Assembly (NCBI GenBank): GCA_964477125.1
Contig: CAYZCZ010000003.1
Span: forward strand, 1-62,619
Source of the DNA: DALYDK01 sp964477125
GTDB taxonomy: Bacteria; Patescibacteriota; Saccharimonadia; Saccharimonadales; CAIOMD01
Length of the DNA: 62,619 bases
Direction of reading: 5' to 3'
The position numbers and the translations under genes are program-made. This document shows positions 8,927-18,129 of this stretch, one piece after another. A model generated the notes under the pieces. That model was not told the origin of the DNA, made no database searches, and saw only the letters and a list, made by a program, of their open reading frames with translations. The first letter of the stretch is position 1. Every line of letters starts with the position of its first letter.

Positions 8927-10246
8927 CTACAAGCGTTGAACTGGGGTGGTAGGTTGCGTATTGCTTGGGTTACTTGAAGCTTGGGTTACTGGGTTTGTAG
9001 ACTGATATTGAGTTTTGGTGTTTTCAGACGCTACTGGAATATTTCGTTTAATACTATTATCCCTAGAAAATACTGCTACAACCGAAGTACTACTTTTTAA
9101 ACCCTGATATATTTGATTAGTGACATCCTCTACGTTATTAATAACTACGGTCGGGACACTATAGCCTTTGGGGTTTTCCTTGTTATCTGGTTCAGTAACA
9201 GTTACTGGTCTCTGATATTTTTGAGCTAATCCAACAACATAATCTCTAATTTTAGCTTTTGAAAAATCATAATTATACGCACTTGAACCTGGTACCTGAG
9301 TAATAGTTAACCAGTCTAATTTTTGTTTTTTGGTAGGTGTAGCATTTATACCAACATATCGTACCGATACATTTGTGGCTAGCATATTATTAGCTTGGTT
9401 AATCTCTGGTTGCAAATCGGCTACATAAATATTTGGCTTTACGCCAACCGAGTTCATTTTAATAGTTACGTCAGACATTTCTGATAAAGCATTATTAATT
9501 TGTTGGGTTACATGTGCCGGGCTGGCACTAAATCCAACTACTTCTGGTTTGGCCACTACACCGTCGGTTCCTTTCATAATATAGGCATCTTCGGAACGGG
9601 TTTGCATATGAGTGATATTTTGGCGTAGATAGCCTTGTACGTGACGCTCATTGGCCATAGATTCAACTGGTATTTGGGTTTTTAATAAAAATGAGTATGG
9701 ATTAACCCGTTTGGCTATAGACTGATCTATCGCAGACTCAAAATCATACTGTGGGTTAAACGTACTGGCTGGAGTTGACCAAGTAAGCCCACCATCAACA
9801 AAAGTAACTGTTAGGTTTTTAGATGTTTTATCTAATAGCGCATTTATTTGTTGCTTGTCCATACCACCTACGCTTAAGCCCCCAATTTTAGCAAACGGCA
9901 GTGCTCTGTTGGTGTACTTCATATTCAAATAAATACCCAAACCAGCAATAACAAAACTAATCATTACTAGTATGACAGTAGTAATGGCTAATCCGTGATA
10001 AATTTTCTTTGCCAAAATATGCCTTTTATAGGCTTTGGCACTACTAGAAAAATCATTTTTTCTATTTATTGGTTTTGGTATCGCGTCGGGTTCTGCAAAA
10101 CCTGCCTGTGCTTGTACGTAAGCAGGCATAGAACTTGCAATAGGCATGGCCGTATTTGCTGAACTGTACGAAACCGGTTGCTGCGAAACAACTGGTTGAG
10201 CAGGAGCAAAAAAACCTTGCCGTGGACGCGGATGTTTTATGTCCAC
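8927..10246 (-). CDS. Membrane protein with putative peptidoglycan-binding (PG_binding_4/VanW-associated) domain
   Basis: 439 residues: a Pro/Gln/Ala-rich cytoplasmic head of about 90, one TM helix at about 88-112 (GLAITTVILVMISFVIAGLGIYL), then an extracytoplasmic region beginning IGGLSVGGMDKQQINALLDK, the opening of the PG_binding_4 domain found upstream of YkuD or VanW modules. A second such region (about 230-390) follows. No catalytic YkuD Cys motif is seen, so a wall-binding or scaffold role is inferred. The start is GTG at 10246. The Pro/Thr/Gln tail looks disordered. Confidence 0.75.
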   Translation of the reverse strand: MDIKHPRPRQGFFAPAQPVVSQQPVSYSSANTAMPIASSMPAYVQAQAGFAEPDAIPKPINRKNDFSSSAKAYKRHILAKKIYHGLAITTVILVMISFVIAGLGIYLNMKYTNRALPFAKIGGLSVGGMDKQQINALLDKTSKNLTVTFVDGGLTWSTPASTFNPQYDFESAIDQSIAKRVNPYSFLLKTQIPVESMANERHVQGYLRQNITHMQTRSEDAYIMKGTDGVVAKPEVVGFSASPAHVTQQINNALSEMSDVTIKMNSVGVKPNIYVADLQPEINQANNMLATNVSVRYVGINATPTKKQKLDWLTITQVPGSSAYNYDFSKAKIRDYVVGLAQKYQRPVTVTEPDNKENPKGYSVPTVVINNVEDVTNQIYQGLKSSTSVVAVFSRDNSIKRNIPVASENTKTQYQSTNPVTQASSNPSNTQPTTPVQRL

Positions 10247-10470
10247 AAGGGTTTTTCCTTTATTTCACATGAAAGAACAAAGCCACCTTTTACGGCAACT
10301 ATTTTTCTTCCACTTATTTTTTATCTCTCTTTTTACGCGGTACGAGCTTTGTTTTAAGCTTTATACTTTATATATTAACCATAAACACTACCAAAGTCAA
10401 ACTCCTATCAAAATACAACACTGCATTATACAGACTTTTACTTATCTTACATTTTTAAAAAAATAAGTAG

Positions 10471-12522
10471 TTAGTAAATTTTATTGATTGATAATGGACG
10501 AGTAGTACGATGCAAGCGATCTATGAGTAGATTATCTTGCTCTTTTCCGATATATGTTAATCGTTTAGCATTTCTAAATGTCATTCTTTTTAAAAGACTA
10601 TTCTTATATGCAACTATCTTATCTAATGTTTCCTGTGATCTATATGGAATAGCTAAGTTAGCTTTATTGATATATTTACCAACACTACTGCTGTTGTAGC
10701 GACCAACTATTTTACTTAACGTCTCTACATTTAACGTTGTGGTTCTGTTTGCACTAAAATCCTTGGCTTGAGCTGATCTTTTTTGTCTAGGTTGAATTTT
10801 GGATATAGATAATAAGCTAGCAGTAACCCTCGAACTTGGGTTTGGGGCTGTTAGTTTGTTGTTTAAATATGTCAAATTTGCTTTAGTCTGTGTTGATTTT
10901 TTATGTTTATTACCCTTATTTTTACTAGTTTTTGTAGTGATATATTTACGCTTTTTAACTTGCTGGTCGATACTTTTTTTTAGGTCTGATTTAATTGCAA
11001 AGTTAGCTCTGGGCATGTTTAGGTCCGATTTAATTTTTGGTAAATCATTTTGAATATTATTTGAACCTGTAGCGTCGGTGCCATTTATGATAGTAGTTTT
11101 GCCAGTTCGAATATTTATACTAAATTCTGGTTCCCTTTCTTGGGAATTGAACTTGGAATGATTTGCAGTTGAGCCAAATACTGGCATTTTAAAATCATTA
11201 TTCTCTTTTGTTAGTTGATCTACATCACTACCTGAACTAAACCTAAGTAACCTGGAAATAAAATGTACTCTGGGAATACGAAATTTTGAAGACTTTTGCT
11301 TTTCATCATTCTTTATTCTTTTAGCATCTTTGAGACTTGGTTTATTATTAGTTACTTCAGCTGGAACGATTGCGGGGTTAACCTCTTCATTATTAACACC
11401 TAAATTTTCAACATCTGCTAATGATTCTTTCGATTTATTGTTGTCTATACTATTTTGGGCTAACTGGAAGTTAGCAGAATTTTGCTTAAATTTATGGGTG
11501 TCATGTTGTAATTTGGTCTTAACGTTTGATTCGACAATTGGCCTTGAAATATTTTGCTGGACTGGTTTTGGCAATTCGATAGCTGTATTAACTTGCTTTA
11601 TAGTATTCGAGCCCGCCAGAGCTATTGTAGCTACCTTTGAGTTGTATGCAGCTTTTGGATTATTAATTTGAGCTTGAGGAAAACCAATTTTAGCATTACT
11701 ATATTCCGTTTGAATTACGCTTTCTTCTGTTGGCTTACTTATATAAGTAACATTATTACCGCTTTGCACGCCATTTGTTGTAGGCGCTGATGCAAATTGT
11801 TTTGTTTCAGTTGCTTCCGCTGTGACAATTTTTTTTGCTTTTGTACTATATTCTATATTGTCATTATTTAGGCTTAAATCTTCTTCTGCCAAATATGTTT
11901 TTTTATCATCGAACCAATCAAAAACTACCAAAAAAACATTCATAAAAGATATTAGAACTAATAAAGTATTAACGTTTAGCATTTTACCAAATAATTTATG
12001 ACCAAAAATACTAGCAACTAGGCTTACGATAAACCAAATAACTATTAAAAGAACCTGGAATGACCAAAACCTGGCAGTAAATAATAGTTTAGTGAACAAA
12101 ATAACCACACAAGCAATTAATGCCGACATAGCAGAAAATTTGGCGAAACCAGTTGCTCCATTAATAAGTAAAATCAATGCAAAACCACCAAATATACCTA
12201 TACCAAATATTGGTAATAATATCGACAACTGTTTGTCGCCTACAAACTTTTTGACTAAACCCCATAAATACAACCCAACAAACGGCAATAAAATTAATGC
12301 AAGAATTACATTTAGGGTTAATCCAAAAATAGGTCCGTTAAGTTCTATATTACCCATACTTTTTTGCCATAAAAGCCAAATTGCACTTGGAATACTTACC
12401 AACAATAACCCAGCAAAATATCCCCTTAGATGTCTTTGTGGTTTAACGTCTGTCCTTGTGCCAAGGAATAATACAAATGCACTTATAAGTAAAATAATAG
12501 TTGTTATAAGGCTACTACGCAT
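10471..12522 (-). CDS. Seven-TM membrane protein with long disordered tail
   Basis: 683 residues. Seven hydrophobic helices fill the first ~206 residues, followed by ~470 residues rich in Asn, Lys, Ser and Thr with little predicted order, ending in a basic helix (KRMTFRNAKRLTYIGKE). No family recognised. Its start lies inside the end of the upstream squalene/phytoene synthase-like gene (8-bp overlap), so the two are translationally coupled and may act on the same membrane process. The 224 bp downstream (10247-10470) holds no convincing gene. Confidence 0.75.
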   Translation of the reverse strand: MRSSLITTIILLISAFVLFLGTRTDVKPQRHLRGYFAGLLLVSIPSAIWLLWQKSMGNIELNGPIFGLTLNVILALILLPFVGLYLWGLVKKFVGDKQLSILLPIFGIGIFGGFALILLINGATGFAKFSAMSALIACVVILFTKLLFTARFWSFQVLLIVIWFIVSLVASIFGHKLFGKMLNVNTLLVLISFMNVFLVVFDWFDDKKTYLAEEDLSLNNDNIEYSTKAKKIVTAEATETKQFASAPTTNGVQSGNNVTYISKPTEESVIQTEYSNAKIGFPQAQINNPKAAYNSKVATIALAGSNTIKQVNTAIELPKPVQQNISRPIVESNVKTKLQHDTHKFKQNSANFQLAQNSIDNNKSKESLADVENLGVNNEEVNPAIVPAEVTNNKPSLKDAKRIKNDEKQKSSKFRIPRVHFISRLLRFSSGSDVDQLTKENNDFKMPVFGSTANHSKFNSQEREPEFSINIRTGKTTIINGTDATGSNNIQNDLPKIKSDLNMPRANFAIKSDLKKSIDQQVKKRKYITTKTSKNKGNKHKKSTQTKANLTYLNNKLTAPNPSSRVTASLLSISKIQPRQKRSAQAKDFSANRTTTLNVETLSKIVGRYNSSSVGKYINKANLAIPYRSQETLDKIVAYKNSLLKRMTFRNAKRLTYIGKEQDNLLIDRLHRTTRPLSINKIY

Positions 12523-13330
12523 GAATAAGCCTTATGACTAATTTTTTAAATATATTAAACCGACTAGGAGTAACATTATTATCAAAGATCCTGAACGGTT
12601 CTTTAGCAATGCAGTTTTTTTCCCAGTTATTAATATCAATTGTGGTCTTTAAGGCGACCCTTTTTGAGTACGGTAAGAATTTGCACAAACCCTTAGCTTC
12701 ATTTTGGTATTGGCAATATGTTGCAATTTGCGCCTCAATAAATTCTCGGTAGGCTCCTGGATATTTTAGTGCTACCTTTTCTGTAGGATAAGGTAAGCCA
12801 TATTTCCGTAATTCCGTAGTTGGAAAATAAAATCTCCCGTTCATTGTATCGTTATCTAAATTTCTAATAAAACTCAAATATAGTATAGCCTTGCTTTGTT
12901 GACAAATAAGTTCATTTGCCTTTGTATCAATATGAAAAATTCTTGCTAAAATTAGACCGACTGAATCACCTGCCCCTGCCATATATTCTTGTAGATCTTC
13001 GTTATTGGTATAAATTTTTCTCGTAAAATCAGTATTTCTAGCTGAAAGATAACTATTTATTAATGCCCTGTCTACTTCGTACTTATCACATAGCTCTTTA
13101 ACATTAGCCACGACATCACGATACTCTTTAGAGAGATTGCGTATAGGAGTATTATTCTGAAATATTTGTTCAATTATTTTAAACTTTTGATAGCCATAAC
13201 TACCTTGTTCAACTAAATTATTAATAATGCGAATAAATTCGTAAAATTTTCTAGCATCTACCTTAGAAGTATCAGAGAAAATATAGGTTGTATTAAGAAT
13301 ACCCACAATGCTTGTAGTGCCAACTTCCAT
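12515..13330 (-). CDS. Squalene/phytoene synthase-family protein with altered metal motifs
   Basis: 271 residues, matching the head-to-head prenyl synthase fold along its length: FYEFIRIINNLVEQ (29-42) aligns with the family's YAFxRxxDDxVD segment, DLQEYMAGAGDSVGLILARIF (112-132) with the central helix, FIRNLDNDTMNGRFYFP (154-170) with NILRDxxEDxxxGRxYLP, and FLPYSKRVALKTTIDI with the C-terminal LPxxxRxAL helix. Both Mg2+-diphosphate Asp clusters are degraded: DDxxD is NNLVE (37-41) and DxxED is NLDND (157-161). It may be inactive or have a changed function. It overlaps the next gene (7-TM protein) by 8 bp. Confidence 0.72.
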   Translation of the reverse strand: MEVGTTSIVGILNTTYIFSDTSKVDARKFYEFIRIINNLVEQGSYGYQKFKIIEQIFQNNTPIRNLSKEYRDVVANVKELCDKYEVDRALINSYLSARNTDFTRKIYTNNEDLQEYMAGAGDSVGLILARIFHIDTKANELICQQSKAILYLSFIRNLDNDTMNGRFYFPTTELRKYGLPYPTEKVALKYPGAYREFIEAQIATYCQYQNEAKGLCKFLPYSKRVALKTTIDINNWEKNCIAKEPFRIFDNNVTPSRFNIFKKLVIRLIHA

Positions 13331-13483
13331 ACTTCTCTCCTTTTAATGCCTTTTTCTATTTGAATTTTAGCAGATAAACTACGGGCAAAGAATAGACTTT
13401 TTTTCAGGTTAAAAATTATGTTCAAACTAGCTATACCAAATACCAGTGCTTAATTCTACTGCATTATTTTATTGGCTAGAATA

Positions 13484-14035
13484 TTAAAGCGATAGTTCGT
13501 CGATATTGGCTGTTAAATCAGCCAACGTTTTATCGTTAATAATTTTAATATCAGCGATATTTGCTATTGAATTACGATTAAAATCCGCATCGGAAGCTCC
13601 CGTTGATGCTTCCTGCAACTCCCTCGCTATAAATTCGTTAATCGTAATATTTTTTTCATTATCACGAGCCCTATTAACCATTCTCTGAAATCGAATTTCT
13701 ACAGGAGCATCAGTGAATATAATTTTACCACCAGCATTTTTAATAGCTTTTGCCTCGCCAAGAGTTCTAATGCCAGTTACAACAACTCCATTTTGATTAT
13801 CTGATAATTTAAAAGTATCCAGTGCCCTATCCACCAAAATAGATCCACCATAATTTTGGCGTAATTCGGTTGCTACTTCTTTTAAAACGGGTCTTTCTAT
13901 TGAGCCTCTTTCGGCTTGAGCAAATTGCCTAACAATATCGCTGGTACTAACAAAAAATAACTGATGTTTTTTAGCTAGTATAAGTCCGGTAGTATCCTGT
14001 CCACTGGCAAAAGTCCCACATATTCCAAATATCAT
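13484..14035 (-). CDS. P-loop nucleotide/dephospho-CoA kinase-like protein
   Basis: 183 residues with an adenylate-kinase-like P-loop fold: Walker A-like GTFASGQDT at 7-15, a lid/substrate region RPVLKEVATELRQNYG, a Walker B-like strand NGVVVTGIRTLGEA and the RxxxR lid-like RMVNRARD. The Walker A Lys is replaced by Gln (Q13), which is unusual. The ATG follows the rpoD stop with no gap (TAA then ATG), so it is the third gene of the dnaG-rpoD operon. It resembles AAA_18/dephospho-CoA kinase-like predictions; the true substrate is unknown. Confidence 0.75.
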   Translation of the reverse strand: MIFGICGTFASGQDTTGLILAKKHQLFFVSTSDIVRQFAQAERGSIERPVLKEVATELRQNYGGSILVDRALDTFKLSDNQNGVVVTGIRTLGEAKAIKNAGGKIIFTDAPVEIRFQRMVNRARDNEKNITINEFIARELQEASTGASDADFNRNSIANIADIKIINDKTLADLTANIDELSL

Positions 14036-15139
14036 TTAGCGAATATAGTCCAATAATTTTTTACCATCTTTATGTTTCCGCAACTTAGCCAAAGCCTTAG
14101 CTTCAATTTGCCTAATTCGCTCCCTGGTAACATTAAATTCTTGGCCAACTTCTTCAAGAGTATGACTTTTGCCATCCTCTAGCCCAAAGCGTAAACGAAT
14201 AATTTTTTGTTCACGCTCGCTTAAGCTACTAAGAAGTTCCTTTACATGCTCTTTCAATAACTGACTAGTAGCAGATTCCTCTGGCGTAACAGTATCTTCA
14301 TCTTCAACAAAATCTCCCAATACCGAATCTTCTTCATCGTCACGAACGGATTGGTCTAACGAATGAATATCTTGTTTGATTTTCATTATATGTTCAACTT
14401 TTTCAACCTCTAGTTCCATTTCTTTGGCAATTTCTTCATTGGTTGGTTCACGGTTAAGCTCTTGAGTTAAACGGCGTTGAGTACGTAGTAATTTATTAAT
14501 TGTTTCAACCATATGAACCGGAATACGTATGGTACGGGCCTGGTCGGCAATAGCCCTAGTAATAGCCTGCCTAATCCACCATGTTGCGTAAGTGCTAAAC
14601 TTAAATCCTTTGTCAGGGTCAAATTTTTCTACAGCCCTGAGTAAACCAGTGTTGCCTTCTTGAATTAAATCTAGCAAATCTAGACCACGCCCAACGTATC
14701 GCTTGGCTATAGACACAACTAAACGCATATTTGCTTCGGCCATTTTGTCTTTGGCCCTTTTTTCACCAGCCACAACTCGGTGGGCAAGGCTTAGCTCTTC
14801 TTCAGAAGTTAAAAGTGGTATTTTGCCAATTTCACGTAAATATAAACGTACAGAGTCGTCAGATATATCGTCTAGATAAACTGGAGTTGGAACGACTTCT
14901 TCCTCTTCGTCTTCAACCCATTCTGGGCTAAAGTCGGCGGCGGTTGGCTCCTCGACTGGAGTGATTTCAATTGTTGCCTCTGCAAGTTCAGCATAAAGTG
15001 ACTCAAGAATATCTAGGTTCTCTGGAGTATCTGCAATAGCTTTAAATATCTCACGTTGCTCAATTTTACCGTCTTTTTTTGCTTTTTCTATTAACTTGGC
15101 CTTTTCGACCTGTAAATCTATTGCTGGTTCATCTGCCAT
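14036..15139 (-). CDS. rpoD: Primary RNA polymerase sigma factor (sigma-70)
   Basis: 367 residues, a group 1 sigma factor with a short acidic region 1. Region 2 shows DLIQEGNTGLLRAVEKFD and YATWWIRQAITRAI (core binding, -10 melting), region 3 EPTNEEIA, and region 4 EEVGQEFNVTRERIRQIEAKAL, the -35-binding helix-turn-helix. A clear Shine-Dalgarno (AAGGA) precedes the ATG. It sits 6 nt after dnaG on the same strand, a reduced form of the classic macromolecular synthesis operon (without rpsU). Confidence 0.98.
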   Translation of the reverse strand: MADEPAIDLQVEKAKLIEKAKKDGKIEQREIFKAIADTPENLDILESLYAELAEATIEITPVEEPTAADFSPEWVEDEEEEVVPTPVYLDDISDDSVRLYLREIGKIPLLTSEEELSLAHRVVAGEKRAKDKMAEANMRLVVSIAKRYVGRGLDLLDLIQEGNTGLLRAVEKFDPDKGFKFSTYATWWIRQAITRAIADQARTIRIPVHMVETINKLLRTQRRLTQELNREPTNEEIAKEMELEVEKVEHIMKIKQDIHSLDQSVRDDEEDSVLGDFVEDEDTVTPEESATSQLLKEHVKELLSSLSEREQKIIRLRFGLEDGKSHTLEEVGQEFNVTRERIRQIEAKALAKLRKHKDGKKLLDYIR

Positions 15140-15145
15140 AAATTA

Positions 15146-16897
15146 TTATTCCTTCTTAAGTAAGTCATTATATTGGCTTAGTAGTTCAGAGATCTGTTTT
15201 TCATCCCCTTGTTCTTCGGCCTGCTTAATTTCTTTGGTTATTTGGTATTTTTTTTCTTTTTGGTTATTTTGGTTCAGTTTTAAAATTAAATCACGCAGCT
15301 CTCTAAGTCGTTCGTTAGATCCAAACGTATCATTAGGATAGAGCTCTTCAGCTTTGAATACTAGTATTTTGACATAGTCTTCGACATCTTTCAAATCTTC
15401 AGGGATATCTGGGTCTAATCTTGCTTGTGGGTTTGCCTCTAAATATTCATAAACACGTTGTCTTTCGGGAGTATGAAACACTAATCTGACAGATTCAGTC
15501 TCAAGTGACCTTCTGGTTGTTGGGTTTGAAACGAGCAAGCATAGTAGCTGGTCTTCATACATGTAACTATCTGGTTTTTGAATAATTTCTTCTGGTTGTT
15601 TGGGTTTTCTTAGTTTTTTATTATCCGTTTTACCTAGTTGTGCTTGCTTTTGTCTAATAGCCGATTCACTGACACCAATAAGCTTAGCTAGCTTAAGTAA
15701 GTAATGATCTTGTTCTACCTTATCTTCTAGATTATTGATAGTAACCAATAATACATCTGTAAATTGCTTCTTTCCATTTGCTGATGTTATGTCGAATTGC
15801 TTTTTATATTTATCTATTAACCAATCTATTGCATACATTGGTTTTTCTACTGCTGTTTGCCAGGCCTGAATATCTTTTTTAATTAACTCATCCGGATCCT
15901 TGGCACCAACAATTTCTATTATAGATAACTGAACGCCAACACCTTGAGCAACTGCTATAGAGCGTTCAGCAGCGGTAATACCTGCTTTATCTTGGTCAAA
16001 ACATAATCGTATATCACTAGTAAAGCGCTGTAATATTTTAAGCTGAGCAGTTGTTAATGCTGTCCCAGCAGTCGCAACCACATTATTTACCCCAGCTTGA
16101 TGACTTGCAATTACATCTAGGTTGCCCTCTACAATAACCACAAAACCGGCTTGCCTAATTGAATCTTTCGCCAAGTTAAGCCCAAATACATGCCTGCTCT
16201 TATCGTAAACAATAGTTGCTGGAGTATTAATGTATTTAGGGGCATTTTCATCAGCAGTTAAAATCCTAGCAGTAAAACCTATGGGTAAGCCCTGGACATC
16301 TGTTAATGGAATCATTACCCTACCTCTAAACATATCGCTAAGCCCATTGTAGCGGGATACACCCAAACCAGCATTTTTTATAGACTCTTCACTTATTCCC
16401 CTTTTCTTTAAAAAATCTATTAATGCCGTTCCATTATTGGGCGAATATCCAATTCTAAAATCGCCCATTGTTTGTTTGTTAAACTTACGAGTTTTAGTAA
16501 CGTAATTAAGTGCTTCTTCATTTTTAAGTAAGGTTTGCTGGTAGTATTTTGTTGCCAATTCTATTGCTTCTAAGGTTTGATCTTTCTTCTTTTTAAAACC
16601 ACTGTCATTATTGCCATAAGGCACTAAATCTACCCCTGCCTTACGCGCAAGAATTTCTAGTGCCCCCTTGAATTCAACACCTTCCATTTCCATAACGAAA
16701 CTAAATATATTACCACCTTTACCACTACTAAAGTCATGCCAAATTTGCTTTTCTGGGCTGACCATAAAGCTAGGTGTTTTTTCGCCACTAAACGGTGACA
16801 AACCCCTAAAGTTACGTCCAGCGCGCTTTAGTTCTATGTAGTCACCAACAACATCCTCCACCGACAAGCGGGATTTTATCTCTTCGACTGCATCCAT
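15146..16897 (-). CDS. dnaG: DNA primase lacking the zinc ligands
   Basis: Makes RNA primers for replication. About 583 residues from the preferred ATG at 16897 (MDAVEEIKSRL); an ATG 3 codons upstream is also possible. The CHC2-type N-terminal domain is recognisable (NFRGLSPFSGEKTPSF, SPEKQIWHDFSSGKGGN), but the four Cys/His ligands of the family are Ser, Ser, Asp and Ser, so no zinc can bind. The TOPRIM centre has VIVEGNLDV (E~257) and CFDQDKAG (DxD ~301-303). A C-terminal helical domain of about 150 residues should bind helicase. First gene of the dnaG-rpoD-kinase unit. Confidence 0.95.
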   Translation of the reverse strand: MDAVEEIKSRLSVEDVVGDYIELKRAGRNFRGLSPFSGEKTPSFMVSPEKQIWHDFSSGKGGNIFSFVMEMEGVEFKGALEILARKAGVDLVPYGNNDSGFKKKKDQTLEAIELATKYYQQTLLKNEEALNYVTKTRKFNKQTMGDFRIGYSPNNGTALIDFLKKRGISEESIKNAGLGVSRYNGLSDMFRGRVMIPLTDVQGLPIGFTARILTADENAPKYINTPATIVYDKSRHVFGLNLAKDSIRQAGFVVIVEGNLDVIASHQAGVNNVVATAGTALTTAQLKILQRFTSDIRLCFDQDKAGITAAERSIAVAQGVGVQLSIIEIVGAKDPDELIKKDIQAWQTAVEKPMYAIDWLIDKYKKQFDITSANGKKQFTDVLLVTINNLEDKVEQDHYLLKLAKLIGVSESAIRQKQAQLGKTDNKKLRKPKQPEEIIQKPDSYMYEDQLLCLLVSNPTTRRSLETESVRLVFHTPERQRVYEYLEANPQARLDPDIPEDLKDVEDYVKILVFKAEELYPNDTFGSNERLRELRDLILKLNQNNQKEKKYQITKEIKQAEEQGDEKQISELLSQYNDLLKKE

Positions 16898-17128
16898 AAT
16901 ATACACATCATAAGCTACTTTTTGGTTTTTTGCACATTGATGATTTTTGGTTTATAACTTGTAAAGCTGAACAGAAAGTTGCTTAGACTACATCGAATGA
17001 GTATTTAGAAGTTATAAGCCTGAAATCGCAGGATGCAAGACAAAAAGTCACTTATAGTATATATAAAACAATAATTGTGCACTTATAAGCATATATTAAG
17101 CACAACCGCTGTTATAATAGTTAGTAAT

Positions 17129-17734
17129 ATGCAACCAAACCAAAATCCATACGATTTTATTACAGATAGCGAACCCCCTAAAAAAACCTTAGGTTTAGGT
17201 GGTGGCAGTACAAAGATGCGCATAATCCAGGTAGCAATATTTGCAGTAATAATATTCATAGTACTAATGGTTCTTTATACTTTGGTTATAGGCAATAAAA
17301 AAAGCACTGCCGACCTGCTATACAAACCAGCAGCCCAGCAGGCTGACCTAATTGATTTAACGAAAATTGGTTCTGAAAAAGTTCGTGAAGGTAAGGCTAA
17401 TCTTAAAATGACTACCGCCAATGCCCTATTAAAATCGCAAAACGCAGAAACCTTAGCAATTATTAAAAAAAATGGCGGGGGCAAAAGTTCCACTAAAACT
17501 ATCCTTACATTGCAAGATAAAAAGTACGAAGATGTGTTAAAAGAGGCCGAAAGTAACGGTAAGTATGAAGAGACATTCTTGGCTTTATATGCAAACCGAC
17601 TTGATGCCTACAAAACAAACTTAGAAAGCGTCTATTCCCAGACTAGCGGTAAGAACAAAGACGCAATTGGTAAGATGTATAGCGACCTACAGTATATTTC
17701 CCTGACCGAACAAACAAACGCCCCTAAACAATAG
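17129..17734 (+). CDS. Single-TM hypothetical protein
   Basis: 201 residues from the ATG at 17129. It has a short polar head (MQPNQNPYDF...), one TM helix at about 32-54 (IIQVAIFAVIIFIVLMVLYTLVI) and an extracytoplasmic Lys/Ala/Glu-rich helical domain of about 145 residues. A perfect TATAAT (17113-17118) lies 10 nt before the ATG with no SD, so translation probably starts on a leaderless mRNA; this also argues against the longer frame from 17075. No family recognised. Confidence 0.75.
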   Translation: MQPNQNPYDFITDSEPPKKTLGLGGGSTKMRIIQVAIFAVIIFIVLMVLYTLVIGNKKSTADLLYKPAAQQADLIDLTKIGSEKVREGKANLKMTTANALLKSQNAETLAIIKKNGGGKSSTKTILTLQDKKYEDVLKEAESNGKYEETFLALYANRLDAYKTNLESVYSQTSGKNKDAIGKMYSDLQYISLTEQTNAPKQ

Positions 17735-17782
17735 ATATTTAGAAAAGATATTTACTTATTCGATTTTTTAATCGTCATTTTG

Positions 17783-18118
17783 CTAACTTGCCACTAGGTT
17801 ATAGCTAAGCCGTATTAAATCTTCTATTTCACTATCAGATAATTGACCGGTACAAATGACTGTATTCCAATGCTTTTTATTAAGGTGATACCCGGGTAAT
17901 ACAGTCTCATATTTTTCACGTAATGTTATGGCAAGTAATGGGTCGCATTTTAAGCTAATACGTACTGGATCAGATCCTTCTGAAATGAGGGCAAACATCT
18001 TACCTTCTCCGGTTTCTTTATGCCCCACTTTATATACAGCTACTTCTTTTCCAAATGGGTAGTCTAGCCAACTGTTTGGCATACTTAAAACATATTTTTC
18101 CAAGACTTTATGATCCAT
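17783..18118 (-). CDS. MmcQ/YjbR-family protein
   Basis: A 111-residue protein of the MmcQ/YjbR (CyaY-like fold) family, shown by WLDYPFGKEVAVYKVG near the N-terminus, the ALISEGSDPVRISLKCDP strand pair and the closing GYHLNKKHWNTVICTGQLSDSEIEDLIRLSY. Members are described as putative DNA-binding proteins but have no firm function. It follows orn by 11 bp on the same strand and is probably co-transcribed with it. Confidence 0.88.
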   Translation of the reverse strand: MDHKVLEKYVLSMPNSWLDYPFGKEVAVYKVGHKETGEGKMFALISEGSDPVRISLKCDPLLAITLREKYETVLPGYHLNKKHWNTVICTGQLSDSEIEDLIRLSYNLVAS

Positions 18119-18129
18119 TATTGAATAGG

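Noticed and set aside
10239..10470. 75-codon plus-strand reading frame between two minus-strand genes
   Set aside because: Low-complexity Phe/Leu/His translation, no SD, overlaps the start of a real gene; fits an AT-rich promoter region.
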